64,000 nucleotides of DNA from the NCBI RefSeq assembly GCF_050003625.1, contig NC_134398.1, forward strand, positions 109,758,171 through 109,822,170, given 5' to 3'. Shown here piece after piece: positions 58,081 to 64,000 of this stretch. Both the position numbers and the translations under genes were made by a program. Each line of letters opens with the position of its first letter. Within the stretch, counting starts at the first letter, position 1. The notes below the pieces were generated by a model. The model did no database searches. It saw only the letters and a program-made list of their open reading frames with translations, and was not told where the DNA came from. The stretch is from Haematobia irritans (Eukaryota; Arthropoda; Insecta; Diptera; Muscidae).

Positions 58081-61000
58081 ATACCCTTCACCACTACTGT
58101 GGTACAGGGTATAATAAGTTTGTGCATTTGTATGTAACGCCAAGAAGGAAAAGTCTGAGACCCATCGTTTAGTATACCGATCGTCTTAGAATTAAATTCT
58201 GAGTCGATTTAGCGATGTCCGTCTGTCTGTCTGTCTGTCTGTCCGTCTGTCCGTCTGTCTGTCTGTCTGTTGATGTATTTTTGTGTGCAAAGTACAGCTC
58301 GCAGTTTTAGTCCGATTGTCCTAAAATTTAGTATGGGGTCCTGTTTCGGCTGAAAGACGATCCCTATTGATTTTGGAAAAAATCGGTTCAGATTTAGATA
58401 TAGCTGCCATATATATTTTTCACCGATCTGGTCATAATTGGCGTGTATATCAACCGATCTTCCTCAAATTCCGTACATCCCAATATTTTATGAGTTTCGA
58501 AAAACTTGCAAAATATCGTCCAAATCGGTTCAGATTTAGATATAGCTCCCATATATAGCTTTCGTCCGATTTACACTCCTCTGTCCACAGAGGCCAATTT
58601 TTGCTCCGATTTAGTTGAAATTTTGCACAGGGAGTAGAATTAGCATTGTTGCTATGCGTGCCAAATTTGGTTGAAATCGGTTCAGATTTAGATATAGCTC
58701 CCATATATATGTTTTTCTGATTTCGACAAAAATGGTCAAAATAGCAACATTTTCCTTGTAAAATCGCCACTGCTTAGTCGAATAGTTGAAAAAATGACTC
58801 TAATTTTCTTAAACTTCTAATACATATATATCGAGCGATAAATCATAAATAAACTTTTGCGAAGTTTCCTTAAGATTGCTTCAGATTTAAATGTTTCCAT
58901 ATTTTTATACCCTTCACCACTACTGTGGTACAGGGTATAATAAGTTTGTGCATTTGTATGTAACACCAAGAAGGAAAAGTCTGAGACCCATCGTTTAGTA
59001 TACCGATCGTCTTAGAATTAAATTCTGAGTCGATTTAGCGATGTCCGTCTGCCTGTCTGTCCGTCTGTCTGTCTGTTGATGTATTTTTGTGTGCAAAGTA
59101 CAGCTCGCAGTTTTAGTCCGATTGTCTTAAAATTTGGTATAGGGTCCTGTTTCGGCTCAAAGACGATCCCTATTGATTTTGGAAAAAATCTGTTCAGATT
59201 TAGATATAGTTGCCATATATATTTTTCACCGATCTGGTCATAATTGCCGTGTATATCAACCGATCTTTCTCAAATTCCGTACATCCGAATATTTTATGAG
59301 TCTCGAAAAACTTGCAAAATATCAGCCAAATCGGTTCAGATTTAGATATAGCTCCCATATATAGCTTTCGCCCGATTTACACTCATTTGCCCACAGAGCC
59401 CAATTTTTTGCTCCGATTTAGTTGAAATTTTGCACAGGGAGTAGAATTAGCATTATAGCTTTGCGTGTCAAATTTGGTTGAAATCGGTTCAGATTTAGAT
59501 ATAGCTCCCATATATAGCTTTCAACCGATTTACACTCAAATAACCACAGAGGCCAAATTTTTGCTCCGATTTAGTTGAAATTTTGCACAGGGAGTAGAAT
59601 GAGCATTGTAGCTATGAGTGCCAAATTTGGTTGAAATCGGTTCAGATTTAGATATAGCTCCCATATATAGCTTTCGCCCGATTTACACTCAAATGACCAC
59701 AGAGGCCAATTTTTTGCTCCGATTTAGTTGAAATTTTGCACAGGGGGTAGAATTAGCATTGTAGCTATGCGTGTCAAATTTGGTTGAAATCGGTTCAGAT
59801 TTAGATATAGCTCCCATATATAGCTTTCGCCCGATTTACACTCCTTTGTCCACAGAGGCCAATTTTTTGCTCCGATTTAGTTGAAATTTTGCACAGAGAG
59901 TATAATTAGCATTGTAGCTATGCGTGCCAAATTTGGTTGAAATCGGTTCAGATTTAGATATAGCTCCCATATATAGCTTTCGCCCGATTTACACTCATAT
60001 GACCACAGAGGCCAATTTTTTGCTCCGATTTAGTTGAAAATTTGCACAGGGAGTAGAATTAGCATTGTAGCTAAGCGTGCCAAATTTGGTTGAAATCGGT
60101 TCAGATTTAGATATAGCTCCCATATATATGTTTTTCTGATTTCGACAAAAATGGTCAAAATACCAACATTTTCCTTGTAAAATCGCCACTGCTTAGTGGA
60201 AAAGTTGTAAAAATGACTCTAATTTTCCTAAACTTTTAATACATATATATCGAGCGATAAATCATAAATAAACTTTTACGAAGTTTTCTTAAAATTGCTC
60301 CAGATTTAAATGTTTCCCATATTTTTATACCCTTCACCACTACTGTGGTACAGGGTATAATAAGTTTGTGCATTTGTATGTAACGCCAAGAAGGAAAAGT
60401 CTGAGACCCATCGTTTAGTATACCGATCGTCTTAGAATTAAATTCTGAGTCGATTTAGCGATGTCCGTCTGTCTGTCTGTCTGTTGATGTATTTTTGTGT
60501 GCAAAGTACATCTCGCACTTTTAGTCCGATTGTTCTAAAATTTGGTATGGGGTCCTGTTTCGGCTCAAAGACGATCCCTATTGATTTTGGAAAAAATCGG
60601 TTCAGATTTAGATATAGCTGCCATATATATTTTTCACCGATCTGGTCATAATTGGCGTGTATATCAACCGATCCTCCTCAAATTCCGTACATCCAAATAT
60701 TTTATGAGTCTCGAAAAACTTGCAAAATATCATCCAAATCGGTTCAGATTTAGATATAGCTCCCATATATAGCTTTCGCCCGATTTACACTCCTTTGTCC
60801 ACAGAGGCCAATTTTTTGCTCCGATTTAGTTGAAATTTTGCACAGGGAGTAGAATTAGCATTACAGCTATGCGTGTCAAATTTGGTGGAAATCGGTTCAG
60901 ATTTAGATATAGCTCCCATATATAGCTTTCGCCCGATTTACACTCATTTGCCCACAGAGGCCAATTTTTCGCTCCGATTTAGTTGAAATTTTGCACAGGG

Positions 61001-64000
61001 AGTAGAATTAGCATTGTAGCTATGCGTGTCAAATTTGGTTGAAATCGGTTCAGATTTAGATATAGCTCCCATATATAGCTTTTGCCCGATTTACACTCAA
61101 ATGACCACAGAGGCCAATTTTTAGCTCCGATTTAGTTGAAATTTTACACAGGGGGTAGAATTAGCATTGTAGCTATGCGTGCCAAATTGGGTTGATATCG
61201 GTTCAGATTTAGATATAGCTCCCATATGTAGCTTTCGCCCGATTTACACTCATATGACCACAGAGGCCAATTTTTTGCTCCGATTTAGTTGAAATTTCGC
61301 ACAGGGATTATAATTAGCATTGTAGCTATGCGTGCCAAATTTGAAATCGGTTCAGATTTAGATATAGCTCCCATATATATGTTTTTCTGATTTCGACAAA
61401 AATGGTCAAAATACCAACATTTTCCTTGTAAAATCGGCACTGCTTACTCGAAAAGTTGTAAAAATGACTCTAATTTTCCTAAACTTCTAATACAAATATA
61501 TCGAGCGATAAATCATAAATAAACTTTTGCGAAGTTTTCTTAAAATTACTCCAGATTTAAATGCTTCCCATATTTTTATACCCTTCACCACTACTGTGGT
61601 ACAGGGTATAATAAGTTTGTGCATTTGTATGTAACGCCAAGAAGGAAAAGTCTGAGACCCATCGTTTAGTATACCGATCGTCTTAGAATTAAATTCTGAG
61701 TCGATTTAGCGATGTCCGTCTGCCTGTCTGTCTGTCTGTTGATGTATTTTTGTGTGCAAAGTACAGCTCGCAGTTTTAGTCCGATTGTCCTAAAATTTGG
61801 TATGGGGTCCTGTTTCGGCTCACAGACGATCCCTATTGATTTTGGAAAAAATCTGTTCAGATTTAGATATAGCTGCCATATATATTTTTCACCGATCTGG
61901 TCATAATTGGCGTGTATATCAACCGATCTTCCTCAAATTCCGTACATCCCAATATTTTATGAGTCTCGAAAAACTTGCAAAATATCATCCAAATCGGTTC
62001 AGATTTAGATATAGCTCCCATATATAGCTTTCGCCCGATTTACACTCCTTTGTCCACAGAGGCCAATTTTTTGCTCCGATTTAGTTGAAATTTTGCACAG
62101 GGAGTAGAATTAGCATTATAGCTATGCGTGTCAAATTTGGTTGAAATCGGTTCAGATTTAGATATAGCTCCCATATATATGTTTTTCTGATTTCGACAAA
62201 AATGGTCAAAATACCAACATTTTCCTTGTAAAATCGGCACTGCTTAGTGGAAAAGTTGTAAAAATGACTCTAATTTTCCTAAACTTCTAATACATATATA
62301 TCGAGCGATAAATCATAAATAAACTTTTGCGAAGTTTTCTTAAAATTACTCCAGATTTAAATGTTTCCCATATTTTTATACCCTTCACCACTACTGTGGT
62401 ACAGGGTATAATAAGTTTGTGCATTTGTATGTAACGCCAAGAAGGAAAAGTCTGAGACCCATCGTTTTGTATACCGATCGTCTTAGAATTAAATTCTGAG
62501 TCGATTTAGCGATGTCCGTCTGCCGGTCTGTCTGTCCGTCTGTCTGTCTGTTGATGTATTTTTGTGTGCAAAGTACAGCTCGCAGTTTTAGTCCGATTGT
62601 CCTAAAATTTGGTATGGGGTCCTGTTTCGGCTCACAGACGATCCCTATTGATTTTGGAAAAAATCTGTTCAGATTTAGATATAGCTGCCATATATATTTT
62701 TCACCGATCTGGTCATAATTGGCGTGTATATCAACCGATCTTCCTCAAATTCCGTACATCCCAATATTTTATGAGTCTCGAAAAACTTGCAAAATATCAT
62801 CCAAATCGGTTCAGATTTAGATATAGCTCCCATATATAGCTTTCGCCCGATTTACACTCCTTTGTCCACAGAGGCCAATTTTTTGCTCCGATTTAGTTGA
62901 AATTTTGCACAGGGAGTAGAATTAGCATTATAGCTATGCGTGTCAAATTTGGTGGAAATCGGTTCAGATTTAGATATAGCTCCCATATATAGCTTTCGCC
63001 CGATTTACACTCAAATGACCACAGAGGCCAATTTTTTGCTCCGATTTAGTTGAAATTTTGCACAGGGGGTAGAATTAGCATTGTAGCTATGCGTGTCAAA
63101 TTTGGTTGAAATCGGTTCAGATTTAGATATAGCTCCCATATATAGCTTTCGCCCGATTTACACTCAAATGACCACAGAGGCCAATTTTTTGCTCCGATTT
63201 AGTTGAAATTTTGCACAGAGAGTATAATTAGCATTGTAGCTATGCGTGCCAAATTTGGTTGAAATCGGTTCAGATTTAGATATAGCTCCCATATATAGCT
63301 TTCGCCCGATTTACACTCATATGACCACAGAGGCCAATTTTTTGCTCCGATTTAGTTGAAAATTTGCACAGGGAGTAGAATTAGCATTGTAGCTAAGCGT
63401 GCCAAATTTGGTTGAAATCGGTTCAGATTTAGATATAGCTCCCATATATATGTTTTTCTGATTTCGACAAAAATGGTCAAAATACCAACATTTTCCTTGT
63501 AAAATCGCCACTGCTTAGTGGAAAAGTTGTAAAAATGACTCTAATTTTCCTAAACTTTTAATACATATATATCGAGCGATAAATCATAAATAAACTTTTG
63601 CGAAGTTTTCTTAAAATTGCTCCAGATTTAAATGTTTCCCATATTTTTATACCCTTCACCACTACTGTGGTACAGGGTATAATAAGTTTGTGCATTTGTA
63701 TGTAACGCCAAGAAGGAAAAGTCTGAGACCCATCGTTTAGTATACCGATCGTCTTAGAATTAAATTCTGAGTCGATTTAGCGATGTCCGTCTGTCTGTCT
63801 CTCTGTTGATGTATTTTTGTGTGCAAAGTACAGCTCGCACTTTTAGTCCGATTGTTCTAAAATTTGGTATGGGGTCCTGTTTCGGCTCAAAGACGATCCC
63901 TATTGATTTTGGAAAAAATCGGTTCAGATTTAGATATAGCTGCCATATATATTTTTCACCGATCTGGTCATAATTGGCGTGTATATCAACCGATCCTCCT
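58081..64000 (+). mobile_element. Head-to-tail array of HINE-B units (six starts)
   Basis: Unit starts (atacccttcaccactactgt with the nested hairpin) are at 58081, 58907, 60327, 61578, 62378 and 63649. Completed lengths are 826, 1420, 1251, 800 and 1271 bases. Each has a (GTCY)n tract of different length, one to six ~153-bp sub-units, and a common end (atatatcgagcgataaatca.. to cccatattttt) that joins the next start. None of the first five ends in the cttgttt terminus of single copies. The last runs off the window. All frames here are translated repeat. Confidence 0.85.
59350..60120 (+). repeat. ~153-bp sub-unit array inside HINE-B unit 2
   Basis: Six copies of 'ttcagatttagatatagctc' at spacings of about 143, 163, 153, 153 and 153 bases, separated by accacagaggccaatttttt, aaattttgcacagggagtag and attagcattgtagctatgcg. 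The same sub-unit occurs in varying number in the other array units and in lone HINE-B copies (2700-3060, 27300-28230, 34850-35330). Confidence 0.9.

Noticed and set aside
59350..60120. Regularly spaced ~153-bp repeats suggestive of a CRISPR-like array
   Set aside because: The spacing is fully repetitive with no variable spacers, units are far longer than CRISPR repeats, and the context is eukaryotic transposons.
58367..63511. Many similar 60-106-codon frames on both strands (e.g. FHRSGHNWRVYQPIFLKF)
   Set aside because: They recur with every HINE-B unit and in both orientations, and follow the DNA repeat rather than protein constraint.

Overview
This window is eukaryotic, AT-rich, repeat-saturated DNA, most likely from a calyptrate (muscoid) fly. 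The reasons are spliced transposon exons, LINEs with endonuclease, RT and RNase H, a tRNA-headed SINE, a long-LTR Ty3/gypsy element, several hAT transposons, and hundreds of bases of (GTCY)n-bearing repeats that look like the DINE-1/Helentron class of fly genomes. I see no bacterial operon, rRNA, CRISPR array or convincing complete host gene. The best host-like candidate is a two-exon fragment at 7066-7266. The species call is inference. Element names such as 'HINE-A', 'HINE-B' and 'element X' are labels made up for this report.

Layout. 1-592: AT-rich, no gene. 594-4139: a HINE-A repeat split by a 2.16-kb hAT-like element built of CGTGA/TCACG arrays, which itself carries a HINE-B copy. 4141-6207: a broken gypsy gag (minus strand) split by a TA-target MITE. 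6404-7019: two abutting inverted-repeat MITEs. 7066-7266: the candidate exon pair. 7848-8111: a LINE endonuclease shard. 8145-9800: short tandem repeats hosting a 1.4-kb MITE. 9918-16296: element X copy 1, split by HINE-A, which is split by LINE copy 1, which is split by two small DNA elements. 17217-24987: another MITE and a 3.87-kb near-identical tandem duplication carrying a hAT MITE in both copies. 24990-29840: element X copy 2, split by a decayed hAT with BED-finger transposase, itself split by HINE-B. 29841-34406: HINE fragment and unique-looking AT-rich DNA with MITEs. 34407-35777: HINE-B with an (AT)85 tract.

35893-46343 is a four-level nest: LINE copy 2 (plus) contains a SINE, which contains a hAT with an almost complete 609-codon transposase, which contains LINE copy 3 (minus). 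46344-58080 is a Ty3/gypsy element inserted in LINE copy 2. Its long 5' LTR is split by element X copy 3 and a MITE. It has a duplicated primer-binding-site region, a Gag with an N-terminal RING-H2 finger, a protease remnant, and RT-RNase H-integrase with one nonsense codon. 58081-64000 is a head-to-tail array of six HINE-B units of variable length inside the 3' LTR, running off the window.

Functionally these are mobile elements and their relics. LINE enzymes would serve both LINEs and the SINE, because the SINE ends in the LINE 3' tail. Almost every coding region has at least one visible lesion. The insertion order can be read directly from target-site duplications.
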